A DNA stretch of 20,122 bases from Antrodiella citrinella. Its lineage: Eukaryota; Basidiomycota; Agaricomycetes; Polyporales; Steccherinaceae. The DNA lies in the NCBI GenBank assembly GCA_004802725.1, contig SGPM01000428.1, forward strand, positions 1-20,122. Reading direction: 5' to 3'. Under the pieces are notes generated by a model. The model did no database searches and was not told the origin of the DNA. It saw only the letters and a program-made list of their open reading frames with translations. Positions 1-9,897 of the stretch are shown here, one piece after another. The position numbers and the translations under genes were made by a program. Each line of letters starts with the position of its first letter. Within the stretch, counting starts at the first letter, position 1.

Positions 1-464
1 CACCACTAAAACGCTGGGATGGTGGGCTGGGACGAGAAAAGATCTAAGGCGGATGAGAGGACGATGGAGAGTGAGGGAACTCGATACACGAAAACTCGAA
101 AGAGCGCGTCCAAGACGCGTTCTGCCGCTTTCGGACATCGCTTAGTAAGCATTAGTTTGGACTCCCTCGTGCCTCGGGAGTCAAACTGCACCTGGCTGAA
201 CGCTTGGAAAGTCGCGTCGTCGAGACGGAGCCCACGTACGAGTCCAAATTTAGCGTAGACTCGTATGTTGGTGGGAAAAGTCCAGTCTATAAATGACGAG
301 ACGTGAGAGTCAGATATGCGCTCTATGGACATCGGCAGAGAATGGTGGTAGACGATGGAGCTTCTACCGAGGGACGAGTGGCGCGTCCTATTCGAGAGGG
401 AAGGGGAGGGGGTTACCTGGGCAAAGGGTTCGTCGGCAAGATCACCGAAAAGGGAGAGGTCCAT
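1..464 (-). CDS. Possible 5' part of an unidentified minus-strand gene (runs off left edge)
   Basis: An ATG at complement 462-464 opens a frame beginning MDLSLFGDLADEPFAQ that stays open almost to the window edge (stop near position 6). A GTAACC donor directly after FAQ and a TAG acceptor 53 nt later fit the usual intron size here. Splicing there would switch to a frame reading KLHRLPPFSAD, and a further short intron could follow. I cannot settle which reading is right. The acidic start resembles many fungal nuclear proteins but identifies no family. It may equally be a chance open frame. No domain was recognised. Confidence 0.25.
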
Positions 465-946
465 GACGTCAGAGTGTATCCGTAAGCGTGAAAGCGGGAC
501 GCGCGCGTTGATTCGTTTGTAGCGACACGACAACGGTGGTCCATTGTGTGCGCCAGGGATGCTTTAGTGCTCAACGGCGTATGGTCAGCACGAGGCGGGG
601 CTTGAAGTATAGAGTGAGCACCACCGGCTGCAGGGACTGTAAAGGGATCGACTCCCTCATTTTCTACCCCTGACGCACCATGAATCGCACAATTTGTAAA
701 ACAGCACGCGCTTTACAACGTCTCCTTCTTTCTGTCGTGTCTGTCAGGCGGGAATATCGTATGTGACTTACCCAAATCTTATCGGTTTATCGAATATCCA
801 CGAAACTGCGATCCCTGCATGAATCACCGAACCCAGAAGCCACTCATTTCCGCTCTTCGCAACAATGAGAACCATCTCATTCAAACAAGCAATGAAAGCA
901 AGTCGGCACAGGAAATAACAGGGAGAAGAAACCTGATATGAACGAA
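465..946. other. Intergenic stretch
   Basis: No coding frame with sensible protein content was found. The left part would be the promoter of the doubtful gene at the window start. The right part is downstream of the aminopeptidase stop codon and presumably carries its 3' UTR. No tRNA, repeat or clear terminator was seen. Confidence 0.5.
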
Positions 947-3006
947 TCAAGCCGCTTGGCTCTTGGCCCACTCCACTAGTGCCCTTGTTCCACGTCCTGT
1001 CATTCCCACTGCCTGATACGCACCGGGCCTTGTAGCTTCCATCGTGCCTGCGATATCGATATGCGCCCAGCGCGTCTGACCATCGACACCTGACACGAAC
1101 GACTTGAGGAACAGCGCAGCGGTGCACGCACCCGCGGGTCGTCCTCCCGTCTACAAGAGAAAATATATCAGTCACCGGAAGGCACGGCGTGAAGGAGAAA
1201 CGAACGCACGTTGCACAGGTCCGCGTTACTCCGCTCGATCTGGGGGGCGTAGTCATCGGACAGAGGCATCCGCCAGAAACGATCGTGCTCTCGCTCGCCG
1301 GCAGCGTGCAGCGTCGTCCAGAGATCATCGGAATTGGTGAACACCCCTGTGAAAATCTCGCCAAGGGCGATGTCCATGGCACCTGTTAGCGTGGCGACGT
1401 CTATAATGGTCGTCGGCTTGTACTCTGTCGAGCCATACCAAAGCGCGTCTGACGAAAGAACGTCAGCCACCGTGGCTACAGTGCTACGGAACCGGCATAC
1501 CGGCAAGAACCAATCGACCCTCTGCATCTGTGTTGTCAATCTCTATACTTTTCCCATTCATTGCGTAAATCCTTCGTATTGCAGCGTCAGAATGGGAAAG
1601 AAGAAGAAACTCGAGAAGAGCCACTCACACATCCCCAGGTTTGCTCGCTGAAGGCCCAGGCATGTTCTCAGTCAGTGGTGTGAGCACGACGAGGTTGACT
1701 GGCAGACGCAACGACGCGATCGCCCAAGCCGCGCTGCATACCGCTGCGGCTCCACCCATGTCACCTCGCATAAGTTTCATGTCCTAACTGAGTGTGAATA
1801 TTGGAACGAAGATATCAAAGGAGAGAACGAACCGCGCTGGGTTTGATGCTGATGCCTCCACTGTCGAAAGTGATACCTTTTCCTACAAAGACGATTGGCG
1901 TCGCATTGGTATCGGCTGCGCCCTTGTAGTGGCTGCGAACCCGTAAGAAAACATCTGAGCAAAGGGATAATGGCGTACATTTCGAGGAATTTGGCAGGCT
2001 CGGAGGTTCCTCGGGCCACGGAAAGGAAGGTGCGCTGGAGTAGAATGAGCATATGCCGCAACACTAGAGATTTTCACGTTCTTACCATGCCTGTCTCTGC
2101 CGCCCATGCTAAAGCCCTTGTGTGAGAACGAGAAAAGAGTTAGAAAAGTAGAATAGCAGACACACCTTCATCACGGACGATAACTTCAGTTTCAGGGATG
2201 CCAGAAAATTCGGCTTTGATACGTTCCGTGAAGATCTGAAAACCAATGTTAACGAACATGGGCCAAGAACGAAACTTGAAACATACTGTGGGTGTCATCA
2301 AGTTGGCCGGTAACTCGGTCAGCTACATAGCGAGGGTTCAGGATAGGACAGCCGGGACATGAGAAGAGAGCGTACAGTGCGAGCCAAATTCTGAGCATAC
2401 GCGTAAACCACGCCATCGTTCCATTCCTTTGATGCCGCTATAGGTTTGAACGACAACTTTTCAGCTGTAGATTCCTTGTTTTTCGGATCGAAACTGGAAG
2501 GAGGGTCCGTCTTCAAGTTGAAGCCGTACAACGCCAAATGAGCGGCGACAGCTGGAAAGAAAGACTCAGAGAACGAAGAGATGCAGCTGAGCGGGATACT
2601 CACCTGCAGCGTGAGGATCTGCCTGAGCATCAACATGGATGGTGCGACCGTCGATACCCTCTCCAAGGGTCTTGACCTTGCCTACAGCGGATCCCACGGC
2701 GTTCCTCACAACCTCTCTCCTCGCATGACCGCTGAGCTTCGCCGCGTCACTGAAGTCGGCACCGAGAGAAGACAGGACTGTCACGTCTCCGGCAGAGGGA
2801 GCACCGAAGAAGAGGTGTGAGGTGCCAGCCTTGAGCGGCTTCAAGTTAGTCGACGGAATGGAGGACCAGAGTGACAGGGCATCGACGGCCTCGGTTGCTG
2901 CTGGTGCGGCAGGGTCGACGGGGACCAGATAGATGGGTTTAGACGACATGAGTCTCGTGCAGATGGAATGACAGGAAGGGCGAGATATAAAACGACGAGC
3001 GAGCAT
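947..3006 (-). CDS. Leucine aminopeptidase (cytosol aminopeptidase, peptidase family M17)
   Basis: This is a zinc-dependent exopeptidase that removes N-terminal residues, often leucine, from peptides; family members are normally hexamers. Reconstruction: complement(join(947..1150,1210..1448,1501..1571,1629..1783,1833..1932,1979..2034,2086..2108,2166..2235,2287..2322,2376..2551,2604..3006)), 1533 nt, 510 aa, every junction in frame. The M17 signatures are intact: [11 protein letters not shown] with the metal-binding Lys and Asp, [10 protein letters not shown] with the next Asp, and NTDAEGRL with Asp, Glu and the catalytic Arg. These are followed by [13 protein letters not shown] and WAHIDIAGT. 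Length matches the family. The first Met begins a basic, acid-free leader ([19 protein letters not shown]). A second in-frame Met (complement 2947-2949, [11 protein letters not shown]) follows at codon 20 and is a likely cytosolic start. Introns are 46-59 nt; exon 7 from the 3' end is only 23 nt. Confidence 0.93.
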
Positions 3007-3902
3007 CTCACTCGAGCGTAGTTATAGCAATCTAAAGCAGCCACTGCTCAAAAAGTTTTGTTGCAGGTGCACGTGGCATACCGTTCGATCGATCAGCCGG
3101 TCATTTTCTTCGATCCATCCTCAACCATTCCTCAACTCGCGAGTTGCGACCTGTCGCGACGTGGCTACGAAAGGTCACGAAACCATTCACCGCACGACGC
3201 TCTGAACAGAGAACGAGAAGGGATGTAGGTATCCCCGTCTGATGGGTTTCCATCGGATCCTTTCTGACTCTCAAGGCACTCAATAGACATTCAATACCTC
3301 CACTCATCTTGGGCAGTACAGTCAAGGATGTGCACACGACCAAACGGACAAAACCTGGCGGAACATGTGCATGATCCAAGCATATGTGGCTCTATGCTTC
3401 GGTGGATAGACTCGGCCCGACTGGAAGATCCTGATGTTCTCACGATCATGATGGTCGATTATTTGTGCATGTTGTAGCTTTGACTGGCTATTGTCATACA
3501 GATTTTGTGGAGATCAGTCTCTTCGACTACCATGTTGCTGTACATGTGTAATAATCATGATACTAACATCTCCTTCTCATCTACGTCGACACCTCGGATT
3601 ATGGAGATGTGCGAATCAGTATCACCACCTGTCATGCCACGTGCACGCGATTGAGAAGCCGCTCTGCGACTCGGACGGTGCTTTACTTCGATAAACTTTG
3701 TATTCAATGCATCAGACACGGCCTCTTCGTCGTCTTATGCATTCGTAGATGCATGGTTTCCGACGCTGTTCGTCAATACGTACGTCCCAGCCCTGTGCAC
3801 GTGCTGTCATTTAAATTCGTTCTTATTCTCATCTTCAGAACCTCGAAATCGTGCTTGTCCTGATCCCGTTCCACGTGGGCTGAAACATCACCGACAGCTT
3901 GC
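3007..3902. promoter_or_regulatory. Divergent intergenic region with four CACGTG boxes
   Basis: About 900 nt separate the divergently transcribed aminopeptidase (-) and F-box gene (+). Frames here are short and have no recognisable protein content. CACGTG, the palindromic E-box core bound by bHLH factors such as fungal Cbf1-like proteins, occurs at 3070-3075, 3638-3643, 3798-3803 and 3872-3877. The last lies 25 nt before the F-box ATG. About 0.2 would be expected by chance in this length. Their role is inferred, not shown. Confidence 0.4.
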
Positions 3903-5271
3903 ATGGAGTCTGTTGCTGCTGCCCCGAGTCAGCTTCCCGTGGAGATCTGGGAGAGGGTTATCGACGCTGTAGTCTGGAATGGCGATAGAGATGCTCTCTT
4001 CTACATTCTTACCCGTGACTATATCTCCCTCAGCCACTGCGCCATGGTCTGTCGTTCGTGGCTGCCCAGGAGTCGGTTTCACTTGTGCGAGAGTGTTGAG
4101 CTCCTCTCGCAACAAGCCCTTGCCTCCTTCTCCCTATTCCTCTGTTCTTCCCCCCACTTGTCCACCAGAATACAGCATCTCGAACTGAATGTTGGCCGAA
4201 GCAATGGGACTACCACAACTGGATCTTGGATCTCCTGCGTCCCGCTGTTGCTCCCCGTGATCTCTCAGCTTCAGAAGCTCACGCTGGTCAACATCGACTT
4301 CGAGCACCAGCACATTGATTTGTACAAAACATATACCAAGTTCAGAGGCACACACACCATCTCCTTCGTTAGCGCTAAATACCGACATCTCAACCAATTT
4401 ACGCGTTTTGCGCTCGCTGTCCGAGCGCGGCATCTCATCATCGTCTATGATTGTACCCTTGTACAACTAGAATTCGATGGTCTGGAGCCCTTAGATAACG
4501 CGTCCCCGCATAACCGGTGGCTAGAAGGGGCAAACATCTCGTTTTCATCCTGGACGCAGTTCAGCCAGGCACGTTGGAGATGGACACAAGGATGTCCGAT
4601 GCTTTACATGCTAGACCTTGGAGTTGCCTCATACAACGATTGGGAAGATATCGAGACGGCGCCCGGAAGCTTCATCCTGCAGCATGCGGATATCTGGCGT
4701 CGCATCTGCGCAGTGTTTTGTGGGATGCGTTCCTACAGAATACATCACCGGTACCAAGACATTGCGGTCAAGATACAGTTTGACAGTGTGACAAGTACCC
4801 ATGTTGTCATCGGAAAACCCGGTAATGGTGCGTCATAAGTCTTTCCCTCCATTCGCATCCGCTGAACTTCACGCAGAACAATACGTAGATTATCCTGCGC
4901 TAAAAGTGGTGTTTTTTCACTTGAGTCTGGCAGTCGCCATTGCTACGGTGTCAAAGCTCTTACCGCTGCTATCCGCCTGTCACTTCAAGTCCATCACTCT
5001 TGTAACAGGCCAGCTTGAATCGACCCCGGACGATTATTCACCGGAGAAGTGGAAAGCCATTGATGAGGCTCTCAGTCTCTACCATTCCTCCCTACATTCC
5101 TTCGACATAATCCTCCCCGGGCCGACCTACCTATCACATGGCGGTATTACACCAGAACACGACTGTGTCGATGGTCTCATACTTTGTCTAATGCCTCAAA
5201 CGGCGGCGAGGGGACTCATCAAGAACAGATGCCACGACAGTAGGAACTCAGGCTCTTCTCACTCGCACTGA
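3903..5271 (+). CDS. F-box domain protein
   Basis: F-box proteins link a substrate to the Skp1-Cullin1 ubiquitin ligase. Reconstruction: join(3903..4821,4877..5271), 437 aa. Without the 55-nt intron (donor GTAATG, acceptor CGCAG) the frame stops at 4838; splicing joins it to a second open frame with a phase-1 junction giving Glu. Residues about 11-60 fit an F-box: LPVEIWERVIDAV, a spacer, then LSHCAMVCRSWLPRSRFHL. The rest is leucine-rich with an irregular spacing, as in many Agaricomycete F-box proteins of unknown substrate (for example IQHLELNV and LQKLTLVNIDF). The first in-frame Met of the exon was chosen; it sits just before the F-box, as usual for this group. The last residues (RNSGSSHSH) are low complexity, so a further 3' intron cannot be excluded. 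Confidence 0.8.
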
Positions 5272-5652
5272 GACTGGGGGTGTAGCTCTGTACTATACAC
5301 TGATACTTGTCATGGTTCACTGAATATCTGTTCACAATAGTTCTACCCACTGATTGCATCGGGTCGGAGTTGTGTGATCACGCAGCGATCGTAGTATCGC
5401 GTGGACAAGCTGCTCGACCATACTTAGTTTGAACAAAACCTCCCTTGTTTTCTGGTGACCGACTCTACATTACAGTGACGAAATGGATGGGAGGTACCAC
5501 ACGACGCTATAGTAGTGAGAGTGAGAGTAGTGAGAGTCTCTGCCAGTAAAATTTGAGTGTCGTGATCAAATGATATCATGAATCCGACTTTCTCGGGTTT
5601 TGTTCGCATGTTCAAGTTGGCGCTTCTCTGCTGCTTTGGACGCACACACCGA
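5272..5652. other. Intergenic stretch upstream of the HMG-box gene, with a short direct repeat
   Basis: No gene was seen. An 11-nt direct repeat (GTAGTGAGAGT) occurs at 5512-5522 and 5527-5537 inside a GA-rich stretch. In-frame ATGs at 5578 and 5608 precede the start chosen for the next gene, so part of this may be 5' UTR or an N-terminal extension of up to 25 codons. Confidence 0.4.
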
Positions 5653-7251
5653 ATGCTAAGAATATCGGTCCTCCGACCTACGATACAGCGGTCATGTCAA
5701 GCCCAAAGCTTGATTTCTCTCACGCGAGTACTAGTGCGACAACGAAGAATCCACAGTGACAGCGCAGACCCAGTGCCAGGTGTACGTCCCCTCCATCTCA
5801 CAGAGCTTTTCAACCATGATATTAAGGCCCTGATCAGACAGCTGGTACAATAGCGCAAGACGACCTGCCTAGTGAACCAAACTTGACTCGGGCGACGAGC
5901 GAAGTGGAACCACCGAAGAGCCCATTTACCGCGTACAACCTCTTCATGCGCGAACGCTTCGGTCGCGCACACATATTTATATATGGAAAACAGTGTGGGG
6001 AGCTTTGGACTGCGATGAGTGCACATGAGAAGAAGGTGAGTCTCTTCTCAGTTCCTGTACAGGAAAACACATCATATCACGCACAGATATATGCGATATT
6101 GATGCTTGACTAGCCCTACTTCGACAGAGCACGGCTCGCTTTGCAAGAGTATAAACGTCTTCGGGAGGAGTACTGTAATACGTATAACATTACCTGGCCT
6201 CGGCAGCCTGCTAGTGCCCTCTCGCTTTTCGGTCGGGAGAGGAAGATGCGTGTGCAGGAGGCTTACAGTCTTTGGGAGCAGTCATCTGAGGCCGAACGGC
6301 AGGTATGTTCACACTGCATACAGCAATACGACTCACTCACACACATCTCATGGATGATAGCCCTACTTTGATAAGAGAAATGCATTGAGTGAAGAGTATC
6401 GGGTGCGGAAGTTGGAGTATGCGCTTCACTTGCAGAAAGATACGTTGAACAACGTGGTCCCGAAGAAAGGGGAGGCAAAACTATTGGCGGTCCAAAAGCG
6501 AGCAAAGAAGGTCAGACTTTCGCGTGGTACGTGTTTTCTCTTTGTGCGTTAGTGACCTGACCGAGTGCCAGAACACGAGCAGGTGGTGGACGCTGGACAC
6601 ATTGAGGTGCCTACATATGATACCTCTAGCGCGTGGAAAATATTCCGCCTAGAACGCAAGCTCTCTGTGACTCAAGCCAGTGCTGAATGGCGTCGAATGA
6701 CTGCGGAAGAGAAGAAAGTACGTATGTTTCCTCCCCCGCATCGGCTACTGTCCTGAGCCCGATTGTGTATAGCCGTATTTAGATGCATCGGCCGCTGAGA
6801 GAGCGCAACGAGCAGTTAAAATTGACGCGTTTGTGCGCGCAGTGGGGCTCAAGGGCGTGCAAAGGATGAATGCAGCACGGGAGGTAGAAGGGAAACGCAA
6901 AATTGGGATAAAGGTACTCAAACCGCGACCTGCGAACAGCTACGTAGTGTGAGCTTGTTTACGTATTGATGCATTCCGAATTTGTGTGTCTAATGTATTA
7001 TTTGTGCTCCCCGTAGGTTTTACAGTGAGTTTGCTAAATCCTCAGCCTCTCCTCGCAACGTCACTGTCGCTATTGCCGCTGGGGCGAAGTGGCGGACAAT
7101 GTCCGACGCAGAGAAAGAGGTGGGTCGCCACTTTCTGTCATGCATACGACTATATTCTCATTTCCGCGTTCAGCCGTACAGAAAGCTCGCGGCGAGCCTG
7201 AGGGAACGCGACGCTCAGGCTAAGAATGTCGATGTGCCAACGGAGAGCTGA
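5653..7251 (+). CDS. Four-box HMG protein with a mitochondrial-type presequence
   Basis: HMG boxes bind and bend DNA; mitochondrial members (Abf2, TFAM) package mtDNA. Reconstruction: join(5653..5779,5842..6035,6114..6302,6361..6526,6572..6717,6773..6948,7017..7119,7174..7251), 392 aa, all junctions in frame. Residues 1-34 (MLRISVLRPT to RQRRIH) are rich in Arg, Ser and Leu and lack acidic residues, typical of a mitochondrial leader. Box 1 (about 66-125) is clear: PPKSPFTAYNLFMRERF, then ELWTAMSAHEKK and PYFDRARLALQEYK. Boxes 2 (about 135-190), 3 (about 238-290) and 4 (about 322-385) keep the Trp, the Glu/Lys-rich turn and Pro-Tyr (SLWEQSSEAERQPY, AEWRRMTAEEKKPY, AKWRTMSDAEKEPY) but are otherwise degenerate. 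Met 5653 was chosen because it opens the leader; 5578 and 5608 are upstream alternatives. The 3' end has an inverted copy at the right window edge. Confidence 0.8.
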
Positions 7252-7328
7252 TGTACGCTTTGGCTACTGCAGTATGACAGTCCTATCCCCCAGGTTTGAC
7301 AACGATATCGCAGAAAGATAGACCTGAC
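7025..7328. repeat. Left arm of an inverted duplication (partner 19833-20122)
   Basis: This segment covers most of exon 7, the last intron, exon 8 and 77 nt past the stop of the HMG-box gene. It is the reverse complement of 19833-20122. By eye the differences are C7220/G, T7295/C, and about 14 extra bases here around 7264-7280. Similarity stops abruptly after GACCTGAC at 7328. The arm probably continues leftward through the rest of the gene, but the partner is cut by the window end. Confidence 0.93.
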
Positions 7329-7569
7329 CAGGGACAAACATTCCTTTGATTTTTTTTTTGATTATAACAACAAAGTTGGAATCTGGATTAGCTTCGGTTC
7401 TGATTATCCGTACGTACAGTCTGCAATTGCAGAGGGCCTGAATACAAAGCGCGCAGTAGAATAAGATAATGCAAAAACAATCCAAAGTCCAGTGCTCGCT
7501 CAGCATAGTTGATCTGGTGGATTCCAGCTGGGATTATTGATGATAAACTACATAGTACCACGACCCAAA

Positions 7570-7860
7570 TCCAGGAGCTGATACCAAAGGAGAGCAGCGG
7601 AAGAGCATTAAAAAGAATCAGGATCAGTTCGTGCGACTCCGACTCAAATGAGACACCCCGCCACCAACTGAACAACTTATCAGTGATCCCAAAAGTGAGG
7701 ACGACATGTAATACTGGGAAACAATCACTGTCAACCAGGTTTTCATGTGCAAGGATCTGGATGGCTCACCATTTGCACCGTCGAGTTTTGTTCCCCGAGC
7801 CTCCACATACTCTTGTTGGATCACAGCGGCGACTGATTCTCCTTAGTAGCAGGACCCTTC
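7570..7860 (+). pseudogene. Possible remnant of a BTB/POZ-type gene
   Basis: One plus frame reads ALKRIRISSCDSDS, a Lys/Arg then Ser/Asp stretch like the N-termini of many Agaricomycete BTB proteins. About 70 nt on, in a different frame, comes SDPKSEDDM, a TAA stop (7709-7711), then YWETITV, resembling the Y-Y-W-E-T-I-T motif that opens some BTB domains in this fungal group. An apparent frameshift and a stop separate the pieces, and no full BTB fold follows, so this looks like a decayed fragment. The recognition rests on short motifs recalled for the family and may be wrong. Confidence 0.25.
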
Positions 7861-8217
7861 CGATTGACAACAGTCAATAAGTCCGACCATGGAAGTCTCG
7901 AGGGGGTCGCAAATAACTCGTTGGAAGTAGGGAAACTGCGAGAAAGTACTGGTATGTATACAGTTGGCAATCGCGTGAACGAAAGACATATAAAGAGAGT
8001 GTGTGACTGACTGGCGCCTTCACGACGCGTCGTGTAACGCGTTGCTGTCACAGTTATTGTCAGAACAAATATAAACACGACTCACTACCAGCAACCTCCA
8101 CGGCGGCGCGGGTGGAGGATTTTGGTTTGAGACTACAGATCTTCCAAGGATGCGACGATGCGTCACGTCGAGTACAGGTGCTAACTCCTACAGAGAGGTG
8201 GCTTCCTCTCCTCAAAC
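7861..8217. other. Non-coding or decayed stretch
   Basis: Frames on both strands are short and interrupted. Nothing recognisable was found between the possible BTB remnant and the decayed F-box gene. It may be the eroded N-terminal half of the latter. Confidence 0.4.
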
Positions 8218-9456
8218 TTGAATCCGTTGCCGCGGCCGAACTCATCTTTGGATCTCATCTTGGACGGCACGCTGCTTAGAGCTATTGCAGATGATTTTCC
8301 TTCGTCTGCACCTCGTCTCAAATCACTCTTGATGAAGAGACCGAATGACCAGCATCCCATCCTATGCTTCTTCCGGTCTTCTTCACGAAATGCGCCCTCC
8401 CGACATTGGAAAGGTTGGACCTCAAATCTTACCGGATTAGCTGGGCAGACTTAGCTCTTCCACAGACCCTCACTTTCCTAAATATTGTTGGTTCCGAGGA
8501 TCCTTCCCATCCAACATTATTTGCAGAGGTTCTTCGGGTTGTGTCCAGCCTGCATGCACTGGAGCATCTGGAAATGGAGCATGTTCTTCCGTCTCTTCTT
8601 CCCCTTCCGCCGAATGCAAAATCTCTTCCAGTGATTACAAGTTCAGTCACGCTCCATCGACTGATCTATACTCACCTTTCGGCTCCTCCGTTAGCCTGAG
8701 TCCACTTTTTGAGCCATCTCACTTTCCCGGCATCGGCGGAGGTCATACTGATCTTCAATTCTATGCTGACCCAAGCCCGTATCCCACTACTATTACTCAC
8801 GTTATATCATTGGCTCAATTTGGACATCGCGCCAGGTGACAAGAAGCAGCCGGTCGAAACTTTCTGTGTCGGAGCCTACTGGATCAAAATTTTACACAAG
8901 AACACCCGGTTGTACATGTGGTCCCGATGACGTTCAATTCTATCACCTCCACATACTTACCCCGTTCACCAACGACCTCCTCGAGCACTTGTGTTCCAAA
9001 CTACCTCTGGTCAATGTCTCTCGATTCATTGTCGAGCACGCTCGATACAGACGTGAAGTTCGGCAGGCTTGGTTGGCGATCTTCCGAGTCTTGACCAATG
9101 TCATATAATTTTGCTTCACCCTCAGCCTTAGACCATTCCGTCGATGCCACAGACATACTTCGCTCTCTCCTTGACACAGAGGAGGAGGCTGAGATGCCAC
9201 AGTACGTCATGCCCAGCCTGGAGACTATCGTGCTCAAGAGAATCAAATTCAGAAAGGATGGTCAATGGGACAAGTTTGTCGTCGCGCTAAGCGAAGTCAC
9301 CCAAGCACGGGCGGGAACTAGAGGCGATCCCAGAACGGAGAGGGTTAGCCTTGAAGAGTGTTACAACATGGACGAGGAAGATATTTCTATCCTGCGTAGG
9401 GCTACACATGTCGATTGGGACGGGATCGTCGAACACAACGAATACGAAGGAGCCTG
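8218..9456 (+). pseudogene. Decayed F-box/leucine-rich protein gene
   Basis: Family-like protein segments run in order along the plus strand but in changing frames. First comes LILDGTLLRAIADDFPSSAPRLKSLLMK (about 8245-8345, quoted here in two joined parts of the same frame: LILDGTLLRAIADDF and PSSAPRLKSLLMK). After a shift near 8350-8365 follow ALPTLERLDLKSYRISW and LHALEHLEMEHV, then a TGA at 8697-8699, then FLSHLTFPASAEVILIF. A shift near 8850-8935 leads to HLCSKLPLVNVSRF, and one near 9105-9125 to PQYVMPSLETIVLK and HVDWDGIVEHNEYEGA, ending at 9456. The order and C-terminus match Agaricomycete F-box proteins with C-terminal leucine-rich repeats; no F-box was found upstream. No intron set with normal signals repairs it, so I infer a pseudogene. 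Sequencing error is the alternative. Confidence 0.65.
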
Positions 9457-9897
9457 ACTGACAAGGAGCCTCTCGGTGGTGAGAAGGAGCTCGAACTTGA
9501 AATGTAGAACTGGGAATTGTATGTTCAAGGAAGGATTGCATGGAGAACTCGTAGCTGGTAATGAGTCTTAGTTATCGGCAGGGTTCTGTCTACATGTTCT
9601 CGCAACCACCTAAGTCCGAACTCCTGTTCTCTGGACATCATGCATCATTCTCCTGTCAATCGTGATGAAAACCCCTCGCTATATTCATTAAATGCGTACA
9701 CTAACTACCTAACTTCAAGCAACCAGGGTCAATCGTTTGTGATCATAATGTTCCGCCCCACCATACACACAGGGCGGAACGAATGAGTACGGTAAATCTT
9801 TGCTCAAATTCAAATTGAGACCGCGAGGCGAAATAGCACCTGGTCTATCCTCCAGCGCAACGGTGAAAAGAAAATAACAATGTCTATGTTTGAGATG
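9457..9897. other. Convergent intergenic region with a hairpin
   Basis: This lies between the 3' ends of the F-box remnant (+) and the Ran-binding gene (-). No coding content was seen. A perfect 9-bp inverted repeat, GTTCCGCCC at 9750-9758 and GGGCGGAAC at 9772-9780, with a 13-nt loop, is its only clear structure. It would fall about 120 nt past the Ran-binding gene stop, within a plausible 3' UTR. Confidence 0.5.

Noticed and set aside
5512..5537. GA-rich direct repeat
   Set aside because: Two copies of 11 nt in a simple-sequence stretch; too little to support a functional claim.
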